Counted from the stretch's first letter, positions 50,378-57,971 are shown. The stretch: 64,000 bases of DNA from an uncultured Alphaproteobacteria bacterium (GCA_937865685.1 CALMGU010000077.1:1-64000), one strand, 5' to 3'. The notes: generated by a model not told the origin, from the letters alone. Numbers and translations: made by a program.

Positions 50378-50566
50378 TTACCACGCGGATCGCACTCCGC
50401 CGCCGCGCGGAGCGGTGAAACGGTGGCATATGGCGGGGATCGGTTCGCGGCTGCATTGGCCGCTGAGAAAGGCGTAGGCGTAGCTATGGGGTGAGGTGTA
50501 GACCGCAAAACCCGCGAGCAGGACCACCATGATGAACAAGCCCGCCATCTGCCATTTGGGAATCAT
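50378..50566 (-). CDS. Possible small membrane protein
   Basis: 62 residues: a helix (MAGLFIMVVLLAGFAVYT) followed by SPHSYAYAFLSGQCSREPIP and a second Cys in AICHRF. It ends eight bases before the GNAT start on the same strand, which suits an operon. No strong ribosome site is visible, so the call is tentative. Confidence 0.45.
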   Translation of the reverse strand: MIPKWQMAGLFIMVVLLAGFAVYTSPHSYAYAFLSGQCSREPIPAICHRFTAPRGGGVRSAW

Positions 50567-50695
50567 GCCGTGCCGTCCTGTGCCGGACGGAAGATTATCG
50601 CGGGAAGCCGCGCCTGGAAATGCATGGCTTTCAAAACCGTAATGATGGTTCGCGGCAGGGTGCTTTAATTTTGCCCGCCGGATCGGGAGCGGGAA

Positions 50696-50959
50696 ATGCA
50701 CATTGGGAAATTCTTTGTTACCGGTGCGGTGGCGCTGATTGCCGCCACCGTCATGGCGGAGCGCGCGTCGGCCTATATCATCTGCAACGGCGAAGGCGAT
50801 TGCTGGCACGGTCATCGGCGCGAAACTGTGCCGGGGCAATCGTTCGAGTATCATTCCGACGATTGGTATTTCCACCAGGAATGGGGCACGCATCATCGCT
50901 TCCGCCCCTATCATGACGGGCGCGGCTATTGGCACAATGGCGTGTGGGTGGAGTTGTGA
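50696..50959 (+). CDS. Small secreted protein, paralogue of the one at 4654-4932 (CNxEGDCWH family)
   Basis: 87 residues, leader MHIGKFFVTGAVALIAATVM ending RASA. The mature start AYIICNGEGDCWHGH matches AYVTCNREGDCWHTD of the other copy; then HSDDWYFHQEWGTHHRFRPY and the ending GYWHNGVWVEL against GYWDHGEWRRM. The two genes are 46 kb apart and otherwise divergent, so the motif is likely functional. Upstream GGGAGCGGGAA serves as ribosome site. Confidence 0.75.
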   Translation: MHIGKFFVTGAVALIAATVMAERASAYIICNGEGDCWHGHRRETVPGQSFEYHSDDWYFHQEWGTHHRFRPYHDGRGYWHNGVWVEL

Positions 50960-50966
50960 CGCGCGG

Positions 50967-51278
50967 CTAGAGTCTTGCGCAGTTGGCGGTGGGGGCGTCT
51001 TCGGGTTTGCCTTCGCGGCGGGCCCGTTCGCCTTCGCCCTGCCACATCCGCATCACGATCTCGCATTCCTTTTGGGTATGGAAGGCGCGGCTGAAGCCGG
51101 TTTTTTCCGCCGGCTGATTGACCGTGAGGATCCAGTCGCGGGGATAAAGCCAGGTGTAAAGAAAGCTGGATACCAGCCAGAGAGACAGGACACCCACCAC
51201 GACAAAGAAGCCCACCCGGAACCAGTAGGTTCCGGGGTCTTTCTGTTTCAGGGGGATGTCCTGTTTTCCGGTTGTCAT
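50967..51278 (-). CDS. Single-helix membrane protein with periplasmic Cys pair
   Basis: 103 residues. A short cytoplasmic tail, one helix (VGFFVVVGVLSLWLVSSFLY), then a periplasmic domain WILTVNQPAEKTGFSRAFHT with QKECEIVMRMW and a final ANCARL Cys. The two cysteines could be bridged. Family not recognised. It converges on the paralogous secreted protein gene with seven bases between stops. Confidence 0.65.
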   Translation of the reverse strand: MTTGKQDIPLKQKDPGTYWFRVGFFVVVGVLSLWLVSSFLYTWLYPRDWILTVNQPAEKTGFSRAFHTQKECEIVMRMWQGEGERARREGKPEDAPTANCARL

Positions 51279-51306
51279 GGATACCGTCTTAGTTTCGGGT
51301 CATCCG

Positions 51307-51363
51307 GCCGCTCGCTTGTGCTCGCGGCGTTCGGCACTCGAAACGATTCACTGGATCGTTTCG
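51307..51363 (+). repeat. Dispersed two-hairpin element, copy 3
   Basis: GCCGC, loop TCGCTTGTGCTC, GCGGC (51307-51328), linker GTTCGGCACT, then CGAAACGAT-TCACTGG-ATCGTTTCG (51339-51363). The head is almost identical to copy 2; the second hairpin has wholly different arms but still pairs perfectly and keeps a CAC(C/T)GG loop. Confidence 0.72.
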
Positions 51364-51385
51364 CTTGCCTTCGGCAAGACGTGCC

Positions 51386-51760
51386 TCACCCAATCGCGTA
51401 CGCGCAGAGCTTGTTGCCGTCGAGATCGCGGAAATAAGAGAAGTAGAAGCTGGGGCCGCGCTCGCCCGGCGCGCCTTCATCGGTGCCGCCCAGCGACAGC
51501 GCGCGGGCGTGGAAGGCATCGACCTGGGCGCGGTTGTCGAAGTTCAGCGCCACCATGGAGCCATTGCCGGCCGTGGCGGGCTTTTTGTCGTAAGGGCCCA
51601 GGACGCCGAAGAACAGATTGCCGTCCTTGCCATAGACCCGGCCGCCCGACGGATGTTCGAACGCGGGCGCCACGCCTTCGGGTGAAAACAGCGCATCGTA
51701 GAACTTCTTCGCCTCTTCCAGCTTGTTCGAACCGACGGTGGCGTAACCGAGCTTGACCAT
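51386..51760 (-). CDS. VOC (glyoxalase-like) protein
   Basis: 124 residues from ATG at 51760 after GGGAGACAATC. MVKLGYATVGSNKLEEAKKF, a GRVYGKDGNLFFGVLGPYDK strand pair, NGSMVALNFDNRAQVDAFHA and the final SFYFSYFRDLDGNKLCAYAI are typical of one-domain VOC proteins. The RDLDGNKLCAY ending places a metal-ligand Glu/His at neither usual position with certainty. Substrate unknown. Confidence 0.87.
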   Translation of the reverse strand: MVKLGYATVGSNKLEEAKKFYDALFSPEGVAPAFEHPSGGRVYGKDGNLFFGVLGPYDKKPATAGNGSMVALNFDNRAQVDAFHARALSLGGTDEGAPGERGPSFYFSYFRDLDGNKLCAYAIG

Positions 51761-51843
51761 GATTGTCTCCCTAAAGCCGCGCACGGAATGGCGCGGTGCG
51801 CGCACCGATTAGCGTGTTGGAGAAGAAAAAGACAGAGCGATGC

Positions 51844-52029
51844 TCAGCGTTGTGAAAGCCAGATCAAGGCCCCGCCACCCACCATGGTGGCCAGGCCGAT
51901 ATAGGTCCACATGGGCTGCAGATACATCAGCGGACTTTGCGGATAGGCCAGGACGCCGGTGCCTTCGCTGACCCAATGCAGGCCCAGCAACGCGATCAGA
52001 ACACCGCCGATCCGGAGCGCAAGCTTCAT
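51844..52029 (-). CDS. Two-helix small membrane protein
   Basis: 61 residues: ALRIGGVLIALLGLHWV, a short loop EGTGVLAYPQSPLMYLQP, then TYIGLATMVGGGALIWLS. A GGTTGAT-like region precedes ATG at 52029. Family unknown; conserved-looking membrane topology makes it more likely real than chance. Confidence 0.55.
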   Translation of the reverse strand: MKLALRIGGVLIALLGLHWVSEGTGVLAYPQSPLMYLQPMWTYIGLATMVGGGALIWLSQR

Positions 52030-52180
52030 ATCAACCCCCCAAAAGGCCCAGTCGTTTTCCCAACCAGGCCCCTTCCCAAATCGATACGTGTTGATGCCGT
52101 CACCCTAGCATGGCTTGCGGCAGGTGTTTGCGGGCCCAGTCTGTAATAATTTCGTTATGTTTCGGCAATGTTTTCTGGGG

Positions 52181-52504
52181 TCAGTTGGTCCAGGCGTGGA
52201 GATCGGCGATGCGCTGGTGATAGGCGCGGATGAGGCAGGCGGGACTGGCGCAGGCGTCGCGCTGGCTGAGCCAGAGGCTTTGTTCTTCGTTGACGGCATC
52301 GGGCGTGGTGGCCTTGGCGCGAGCGCGGCGCAGCAACGCTTCCTCGGCCACATCCAGTTTCGCCAGCTCGTCGCTGGCGCAGATCATCAGCTTCACTTTG
52401 GATTTCGCGGTGGCGCAATCGAAGCTGGGCTTTGGCGCATCCGGCGCGGCGACAGCGGGCGTGGCCAGGCCGAGCGCCAGAAGGGCAAGCATGGATCGAA
52501 GCAT
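52181..52504 (-). CDS. LprI/DUF1311-like exported protein
   Basis: 107 residues, leader ending AVAA-P. PSFDCATAKSKVKLMICASD, ELAKLDVAEEALLRRARAKA, then WLSQRDACASPACLIRAYHQ and RIADLH. The four cysteines in the pattern C...C...C-x4-C and the final YHQRI are those of the LprI (lysozyme inhibitor-like) family. Proteins of this kind bind or inhibit lysozyme in a few species; here it is a prediction. Confidence 0.82.
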   Translation of the reverse strand: MLRSMLALLALGLATPAVAAPDAPKPSFDCATAKSKVKLMICASDELAKLDVAEEALLRRARAKATTPDAVNEEQSLWLSQRDACASPACLIRAYHQRIADLHAWTN

Positions 52505-52567
52505 GATGTTCCCCCGAAGAAGCGGCCCGCCTTTCTAGCAGAAAGCGGGGCGGCGGTCAGCGGCGGC

Positions 52568-52606
52568 TTGACAGTGCGGTAATTACGGATAATGGATATC
52601 CGTAAT
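52568..52606 (+). promoter_or_regulatory. Promoter with Rrf2-type operator
   Basis: TTGACA at 52568-52573 is followed by a perfect inverted repeat ATTACGGATA-ATGGA-TATCCGTAAT (52582-52606) where the -10 region should lie. It precedes the AhpD/Rrf2 operon by 20 bases. A 25-bp dyad of this form is what Rrf2 regulators such as NsrR or IscR-like repressors bind. Confidence 0.7.
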
Positions 52607-52625
52607 AAAATCCCGGAGAATCCCC

Positions 52626-53105
52626 ATGTCCGAACGTCTCGACTACGCCAAACTCTCCCCCGAACTGACCAAGGCCTATTACGCCTTCAGCATGGCGACC
52701 AAGGCCAGCGGCCTGGGCCAGACCTTGATCGACCTGATCAATCTGCGCGCCTCGCAGATCAATGGCTGCGCCTTTTGCGTCGATATGCATTCCAAGGAAG
52801 CCAAGATCCATGGCGAGCGGGAGCTGCGGCTCTATCATGTCGCGGTATGGCGGGAATCGCCTTTGTTCGATGCGCGCGAGCGGGCGGCGCTGGAATGGAC
52901 CGAAGCCCTGACCCAGCTTTCGCCGCATGGCGTGCCCGATGCGGTGTATGACGCCGTGCGGGCCCAGTTCGACGACAAGGACATGGCGGCGCTGAGTTTC
53001 GCGGTGATGGCGATCAATGGCTGGAATCGCCTTAGTGTCGGGTTCAGAGCCGTGCCGGGATCGCGCGATGCGGTGTATGGGCTGACCAAGGCGGGATTGA
53101 GCTAG
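52626..53105 (+). CDS. AhpD-like carboxymuconolactone decarboxylase family protein
   Basis: 159 residues, no leader. LINLRASQINGCAFCVDMHS holds the redox pair C48-x-x-C51 and His55, the alkylhydroperoxidase core of the family, followed by ARERAALEWTEALTQLSPHG. Members reduce peroxides with a lipoamide or act as adapters. The gene is preceded by a palindromic operator and followed by an Rrf2 gene three bases on, so it is the likely target of that redox regulator. Confidence 0.9.
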   Translation: MSERLDYAKLSPELTKAYYAFSMATKASGLGQTLIDLINLRASQINGCAFCVDMHSKEAKIHGERELRLYHVAVWRESPLFDARERAALEWTEALTQLSPHGVPDAVYDAVRAQFDDKDMAALSFAVMAINGWNRLSVGFRAVPGSRDAVYGLTKAGLS

Positions 53106-53108
53106 GCG

Positions 53109-53606
53109 ATGCAGCTGAAGAACCAGGTGGAATGGGCGCTGCATTGCTGCGCCATCTTGGCGGGGCTGGGGCCGGACCGCCATCTGCCCACCAAGGATCT
53201 GGCGGAGCTGCACGGCGTGCCGAAGGAATATCTCTCCAAGGCGCTGCAGGCGTTATCGCAGGCGGGGATTGTGGAAGGGACGCTGGGCCCTTCGGGCGGC
53301 TATCGCCTGGCGCGGCCGGCGGGCGCGATCACGTTTCTCAACATCGTGGAAGCGGTGGAAGGCAAAGGGTCGAGTTTCGCCTGCACCGAAATCCGCAAGA
53401 ACAATCCTTGCCGGGGATCGATGTCCGGGGCGGCGGCGGGGGACAGCAGGCCTTGCGCCATCGCGCGGGTGATGTGGGAAGCAGACCGGGCCTGGCGCGA
53501 AAGCCTGAACGGCGTGAGCTTGGCCGATCTGGCGAAGACATTGGAGAAGACCGTGCCCGCGCCGCTGCTGAAAAAGACCGCGGCCTGGGTCGAAGCGCGG
53601 ACGTGA
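53109..53606 (+). CDS. Rrf2-family redox-sensing transcriptional regulator
   Basis: 165 residues. Winged helix LPTKDLAELHGVPKEYLSKA with GIVEGTLGPSGGYRLARPAG as the wing, the Rrf2 hallmark. Three cysteines (C92, C101, C116) lie in the dimer helix region, the usual place for an iron-sulphur cluster or a disulphide switch; their spacing (8 and 14) differs from NsrR and IscR. It follows AhpD by three bases and probably represses the operon through the dyad at 52582-52606. Confidence 0.9.
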   Translation: MQLKNQVEWALHCCAILAGLGPDRHLPTKDLAELHGVPKEYLSKALQALSQAGIVEGTLGPSGGYRLARPAGAITFLNIVEAVEGKGSSFACTEIRKNNPCRGSMSGAAAGDSRPCAIARVMWEADRAWRESLNGVSLADLAKTLEKTVPAPLLKKTAAWVEART

Positions 53607-53610
53607 TGCG

Positions 53611-54339
53611 CTAGACGGCTTTTCCCACCAGCAAGCCCACGCCCGCCGTCACCGCCATCGCCAGCGCGCCCCAGAATGTCACGCGGACGACGGGTTTGAC
53701 GTATCCGGCGCCGCCGGCTTTTGCGCCCAGGGCGCCCAGCACCGCCAGAAAAAGCAGCGCGCTGACGACGACCAAAAGAATGATATAGCGCGGCGGGCTG
53801 ACGATCACCGCCAGCAAAGGCAGCGCCGCGCCGGCCGAAAATGTCGCCGCCGAGGTGAGGCCGGCCTGGATCGGCCGTGCCGTGGTGATTTTCGAGATGC
53901 CCAACTCGTCATGGGCATGTGCCGCCAGCGCGTCTTTTGCCATCAGCTGGCGTGCCACTTCCTGGGCAAGCTTGCTGTCCAATCCCCGCTTTTCATAAAT
54001 ATGCGCCAATTCATCCTGTTCGGCGGCGGGATCGGTTTTGAGTTCCTGGCGCTCGCGGGACAGATCGGCGTGTTCGGTGTCGGACTGCGAGCTGACCGAA
54101 ACATATTCGCCCGCGGCCATCGACATGGCGCCGGCGACCAGGCCCGCGGCCCCGGCCAGGAGAATGTCGTTTTTGGAGGCCGATGCGGCGGCGATGCCCA
54201 AAATCAGACTGGCGGTCGAAACGATGCCGTCATTGGCGCCCAGGACGGCGGCGCGCAGCCAGCCGATGCGTTCGACCAGATGCTGTTCGCGGTGATGATG
54301 CAGGCTGCGCAAGGCGAGGCCCCTCCGAAGCGCCATCAT
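53611..54339 (-). CDS. VIT1/CCC1-family membrane transporter (Fe2+/Mn2+)
   Basis: 242 residues from ATG at 54339 (another at 54336). HLVERIGWLRAAVLGANDGI, VSTASLILGIAAASASKNDI, GAMSMAAGEYVSVSSQSDTE and a C-terminal helix bundle match the VIT1/CCC1 family, with the DGIVS and AGEYVS metal-binding helices. The cytoplasmic loop (ELKTDPAAEQDELAHIYEKR) carries the usual acidic residues. It moves ferrous iron or manganese out of the cytoplasm. It lies beside the AhpD/Rrf2 oxidative-stress pair. Confidence 0.9.
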   Translation of the reverse strand: MMALRRGLALRSLHHHREQHLVERIGWLRAAVLGANDGIVSTASLILGIAAASASKNDILLAGAAGLVAGAMSMAAGEYVSVSSQSDTEHADLSRERQELKTDPAAEQDELAHIYEKRGLDSKLAQEVARQLMAKDALAAHAHDELGISKITTARPIQAGLTSAATFSAGAALPLLAVIVSPPRYIILLVVVSALLFLAVLGALGAKAGGAGYVKPVVRVTFWGALAMAVTAGVGLLVGKAV

Positions 54340-54436
54340 GCCGGGAAATAAGCGGGCGGCAAGCCGGATGCGGGGATATCGTTTCCGGTGCCCGCGAATT
54401 CTTCTATAGGATGCATGCAATGGTCCGGCGGGGGAG

Positions 54437-55018
54437 ATGATGGGCAAGGGACGGGTCGAGGCGTTCAGCGACGGCGTGATCGCCATCATCATCACCATCA
54501 TGGTGTTGGAGTTCAAAACACCGGTAGATGCTTCGCTGCCCGCGCTGTTGCGCCTGGCGCCGCATGTGGCGATCTATGCGATGAGCTTCGTCTATGTCGG
54601 CATCTATTGGAACAATCACCATCACATGCTGCATGCGGTCAAAGGCGTGAGCGGCGGCATCCTGTGGGCCAATCTGCATCTTCTGTTCTGGCTGTCGCTG
54701 GTGCCGTTCGTGTCGGATTGGATGGGGGAGCATTATCTTTCCCCCTGGCCGGTGGCGCTTTATGGCGTGGTGCTGTTCATGAATGGCGCGGCCTATGGAA
54801 TCCTGGCCTGGCGGCTGGTGCGCCATGAGGGACCGGATTCGGTGCTGGCGCGGGCCTATCGCAACGACCGCAAGATGATCGGGTCGGTGGCGGCTTATGG
54901 GATCGCGATCGCGGCGGCCTGGGTGCTGCCGGTTCTATCGCTGGCGCTTTATGCGGGGGTGGCGCTGGCCTGGCTGGTGCCCGACCGGCGGATCGAAAAA
55001 GCGCTGCACATGACCTGA
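54437..55018 (+). CDS. TMEM175-type (DUF1211) K+ channel family protein
   Basis: 193 residues; ATG at 54437, or 54440 given the GGGGGAG directly before. KGRVEAFSDGVIAIIITIMV with the FSD motif in the first helix, then LEFKTPVDA, WNNHHHMLHAVKGVSGGILW and several helices are the DUF1211/TMEM175 pattern. Bacterial members form potassium channels from four subunits of one repeat. Regulation is not evident. Confidence 0.9.
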   Translation: MMGKGRVEAFSDGVIAIIITIMVLEFKTPVDASLPALLRLAPHVAIYAMSFVYVGIYWNNHHHMLHAVKGVSGGILWANLHLLFWLSLVPFVSDWMGEHYLSPWPVALYGVVLFMNGAAYGILAWRLVRHEGPDSVLARAYRNDRKMIGSVAAYGIAIAAAWVLPVLSLALYAGVALAWLVPDRRIEKALHMT

Positions 55019-55083
55019 AATGGGACTTACCTTTCCGTAACCGGAAGACGATTAGGCTGAACCGTCCTCAAACCGGTCCGGCC

Positions 55084-55314
55084 ATGGCTTGGTCATTTGC
55101 CGCGCGTCTGCTGCGCCGCCTTGCGGGCGGTCGTGAGGCGTCGTCCGGGGAAATCCTGCCGCCGGTCAAGCCGGAATCGGGCGTCCGCGCCGAACCCCCA
55201 TGGGACCTGAACGCCAGCGTGGAAGAGCGTGCCGACGCTTTCGTTTCGCTGTTTCTTAACACCGCGCCCAAGGATCTGCGCCGTGCGCGGATGGGGCAAT
55301 TCCGCGAACAATAA
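55084..55314 (+). CDS. Small soluble protein of unknown function
   Basis: 76 residues (MAWSFAARLLRRLAGGREAS...). An amphipathic Arg-rich N-terminus and an acidic helical C-terminus (EERADAFVSLFLNTAPKDLR). No ribosome site is evident. A frame on the other strand covers the same bases but reads poorly. Confidence 0.45.
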   Translation: MAWSFAARLLRRLAGGREASSGEILPPVKPESGVRAEPPWDLNASVEERADAFVSLFLNTAPKDLRRARMGQFREQ

Positions 55315-55418
55315 GGGCTTTTTCGCCTGTGGGCGCTTTTAACCACGGGGCCAGGAAAGCATCGCGTCCGTGTTCCCAGCGCTTATGCTGGGCGCGCGCG
55401 AGAGCATGGATTCGGGCG

Positions 55419-55631
55419 ATGCGGACATTGCATATTCTTCAAGCGGGACCGGCGAGTTTTGAAGTGCGCGACGAGGCGGGCGGATTGATGGGCGTCGCCT
55501 CCGACGAAGCCAAGGCCGTCACCAGCGCCATGTTTTCCGCCGATCTTATCGGCCAGCAGGGCTATACGGTACGCGTGGTCGCCGACCATGACGGGCGGAG
55601 TGAAGAGATCTACGCCGTCCGGCGCGCCTGA
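55419..55631 (+). CDS. Small protein of unknown function (70 residues)
   Basis: Starting at ATG 55419 (MRTLHILQAGPASFEVRDEA). Two beta-rich halves, TLHILQAGPASFEVRDE and GYTVRVVADHDGRSEEIYAV, around a helix (SDEAKAVTSAMFSADLIGQQ). Balanced composition and clear secondary structure suggest a real protein. Family unknown. Confidence 0.5.
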   Translation: MRTLHILQAGPASFEVRDEAGGLMGVASDEAKAVTSAMFSADLIGQQGYTVRVVADHDGRSEEIYAVRRA

Positions 55632-55636
55632 CCGCC

Positions 55637-56692
55637 TCATTTGTCGAATTTGTAGCGCGCGCCGCCGAAGGCGAAGCGCAAGCCGCGCCCCACCGAGACC
55701 AGGGCCGCGGTGGGATGATCCTCGCCCGTCATCAAGGCATATTCCACCTTATAGCCCTTGGCGCCGTCGAGCGCGGCGAGGCGCGACGCCAAGGCGCGCG
55801 TGCCTGAGACCATGCCGCTCCATCGCGCGCGCTGCTTCAGATAGGGCGCGATCTCGGCCTGTTTGGCGGGGGCTAAGGATTTCACAAAGGCTTTGGGCGG
55901 AATGGGAAGATCGTCTTCATCGCCGCCTGCGGTGATCAGGATGCGGGGCGCCGCTTGTCCGGCGGCGATGGCGGCGGCGAATTTGGTTTCGTCCTCGAGC
56001 ACGGCGTCGTCGTCCCACCACAGGCTAGGGCTGGAGGCGATGAAACTGCGGAAGGCGTTGGGTTCGGTGAAGAGGGCATGCACCACCGCAAGCCCGCCCA
56101 GTGAGTGGCCATAAAGTGCCTGGTTGGCGGCATCGACCGGGACCAGAGCGGCGATCCTGGGTTTGATTTCTCCCTCGATGATTTTGAGGAAATCGTCCAG
56201 CCCGCCATTGCGGGACGGCTCGAACCAGCCGGGCGCGCGATGCGCGGGCGCGACGGGCAAGGTGAGATCGTGGGTCCGCAGCCGGTTATAGGCGCTGATC
56301 ATGGCGTCGGTGCCGATAGGGCCGGTGTCGCCGGGTTTGCGGTTGGCGTATTTTTCGATCACTGCCCGATCATTGAAGGCAAGATGGTCGATGCCTACGA
56401 CGACGGCGGCGTTTTCCTGCAACAGCCGGGAGCCGACGACGGCGGTGGAGAAATAGGCGTCCCCATCCAGCACATAATAGACGGGATAGCCGCCGGGTGG
56501 CGGCGGGATGAACGGGATGCTGACGAACAAAGTGTAGGGTTCGCCGTTGATCGCGGACGTGAATTGGACCTGCCGCGTGTTGGGGATCGAGACTTCGGCG
56601 GGCCAGATTCGGCTGTTATCGGCGGCGAAGACTTGCATCGGTGCCGCGAGGGCGAGGCCAAATGTGAAAACTCGGATCGGCGATTTTCTCAT
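55637..56692 (-). CDS. Exported esterase, Fes/IroE/feruloyl-esterase-like (DUF3327/putative esterase fold)
   Basis: 351 residues from ATG at 56692, leader ending VFA-A. PGGYPVYYVLDGDAYFSTAV, VVVGIDHLAFNDRAVIEKYA, nucleophile in NQALYGHSLGGLAVVHALFT (Ser), acid in ILITAGGDEDDLPIPP and His in YALMTGEDHPTAAL. The D-G-D...GHSLGG...GEDH order is that of the IroE/BesA siderophore esterase-like family. It follows the PadR-linked membrane protein by ten bases and so is in the PadR-controlled unit. Confidence 0.83.
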   Translation of the reverse strand: MRKSPIRVFTFGLALAAPMQVFAADNSRIWPAEVSIPNTRQVQFTSAINGEPYTLFVSIPFIPPPPGGYPVYYVLDGDAYFSTAVVGSRLLQENAAVVVGIDHLAFNDRAVIEKYANRKPGDTGPIGTDAMISAYNRLRTHDLTLPVAPAHRAPGWFEPSRNGGLDDFLKIIEGEIKPRIAALVPVDAANQALYGHSLGGLAVVHALFTEPNAFRSFIASSPSLWWDDDAVLEDETKFAAAIAAGQAAPRILITAGGDEDDLPIPPKAFVKSLAPAKQAEIAPYLKQRARWSGMVSGTRALASRLAALDGAKGYKVEYALMTGEDHPTAALVSVGRGLRFAFGGARYKFDK

Positions 56693-56702
56693 GTCGTTCC
56701 TT

Positions 56703-57512
56703 TCAATCTGGCGGCGTGTAATGGATCGGGGTGGGATGAGCGGCGTCGCGCATGTGGCAGGAAGGCCGGGTGATCCGCGCTTTCCCGAAGGCGATCCGGG
56801 CATCGCCGATTGTCACGGCAGGCGCATCGCCGCAGCGGAAGGTGCCACGCACGGAAACGGTGTTGCGGTTCATGTAGCGCACCAGCAAGGTTTCGCGTTG
56901 AATATCGTCCACGATCCGCAAGCTGCTTTTGTCGGGCCGCTCGATTTTCAGGAAACCGCGGATCAGTATTTCGAAGCGATTATCGGCGATGCGATAGACC
57001 ACATTGCCGTCCGAGTCATAGCCGAAGGCATCGATCATCAATCCTTCCGGCGTTCTCTTCATTGTGAGAGCGGGGCAGGTTCCGATCCGGACCGGCGTGA
57101 AAGGGCCGTTGCCCCGCGCCAACACGGCGTCGGGCCCGAACAGCATCAAAAGCCCGTCCGGCGGCGGCGCGCCGCATTGTGTCCGCGGCATGGGATCGTC
57201 TGCGGCGACGAGGGCGCCGGACCAATGCGGGTTCAGGGGATAGGCCCGATCCAGGATCATCCAAGAGATTCCGGTCAAGCCCCAGACTATGGCGAGGCCG
57301 ATGACGGTCCATTGGCGGGGCGCGTCGCGTGAGGCCAGTTCGTAAAATAACGCGCCGCTGAAAACCGAAGCGATGGTGAGAAGCGTGAGCACGCGCCAAG
57401 CGATCCAGAGGCCGTGCCAGACCAGCGCCACGAACAGGACGCCGCAAACGATGATCTTCAGGGGACGCAGGATGGCGTCGCGATCAAGGGGAGGCTTTGC
57501 GGATTGCGGCAT
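56703..57512 (-). CDS. Membrane protein with three N-terminal helices and beta-rich tail, unknown function
   Basis: 269 residues from ATG at 57512. Helices IIVCGVLFVALVWHGLWIAW, LTLLTIASVFSGALFYEL and VIGLAIVWGLTGISWMILD, then a periplasmic C-terminal half of strands with cysteines in RTQCGAPPPDG, RIGTCPALTM, TFRCGDAP and RPSCHMR. I do not recognise the family. It diverges from PadR with two palindromes between, and the exported esterase follows ten bases on, so both are likely repressed by that PadR. Confidence 0.65.
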   Translation of the reverse strand: MPQSAKPPLDRDAILRPLKIIVCGVLFVALVWHGLWIAWRVLTLLTIASVFSGALFYELASRDAPRQWTVIGLAIVWGLTGISWMILDRAYPLNPHWSGALVAADDPMPRTQCGAPPPDGLLMLFGPDAVLARGNGPFTPVRIGTCPALTMKRTPEGLMIDAFGYDSDGNVVYRIADNRFEILIRGFLKIERPDKSSLRIVDDIQRETLLVRYMNRNTVSVRGTFRCGDAPAVTIGDARIAFGKARITRPSCHMRDAAHPTPIHYTPPD

Positions 57513-57520
57513 GGCGATAT

Positions 57521-57614
57521 CCGATTCAATGCATACACCGTAGGCATTGAATCGGAGATTTGGCAAGAATGGTCTGTTCTTGACCGGGCGCATGGTCGCG
57601 CATACACTGTATGC
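57521..57614. promoter_or_regulatory. Divergent promoter with two PadR-type operators
   Basis: 57521-57555: CCGATTCAATGC and GCATTGAATCGG, a perfect 12-bp inverted repeat with an 11-base spacer; its centre GCATACACCGTAGGC resembles the second site. 57600-57614: GCATACA-C-TGTATGC, a perfect dyad. TTGACC (57580-57585), 17 bases, TACACT (57603-57608) forms a promoter whose -10 lies inside that dyad, three bases ahead of the PadR ATG. Confidence 0.7.
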
Positions 57615-57617
57615 AGA

Positions 57618-57971
57618 ATGCCGGATTCGAGTCTCCTCGGCCAGTTCGAGCAGGTCGTTCTTGGGGCCATCCTGTCCCTGGGAAAGGATGCTTATGGCGT
57701 GACCATTCATGCGCGGGTGGTCGAACTCAGTGCGCCGCGCGCCGTTATGCGGGGCGCGGTCTATGCCACGCTCGACCGCCTGGAAGGCAAAGGGCTGGTC
57801 GCGTCCTGGCTTTCGGAGCCCGCCAAGGAGCGGGGCGGACGGGCGCGCCGCTATTACCGGCTGGAGAAATCCGGCGAGCAGGCGCTCAGGGAGTCGGCGA
57901 GGGCCGCCAAACGCCTCTACGATACGCTTGCCCGCAACTGGAAGGGGCTTGCATGGAAGAGCCCGCATTAG
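57618..57971 (+). CDS. PadR-family transcriptional regulator (second copy)
   Basis: 117 residues, ATG at 57618. FEQVVLGAILSLGKDAYGVT, VMRGAVYATLDRLEGKGLVA and the wing RGGRARRYYRLEKSGEQALR give the PadR winged helix. The C-terminal coiled helix is short. It overlaps the following membrane gene by 19 bases, exactly the arrangement of the PadR/HAAS pair at 17319-18417. Its own promoter carries the dyad it most likely binds, and the transcript would have almost no leader. Confidence 0.92.
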   Translation: MPDSSLLGQFEQVVLGAILSLGKDAYGVTIHARVVELSAPRAVMRGAVYATLDRLEGKGLVASWLSEPAKERGGRARRYYRLEKSGEQALRESARAAKRLYDTLARNWKGLAWKSPH

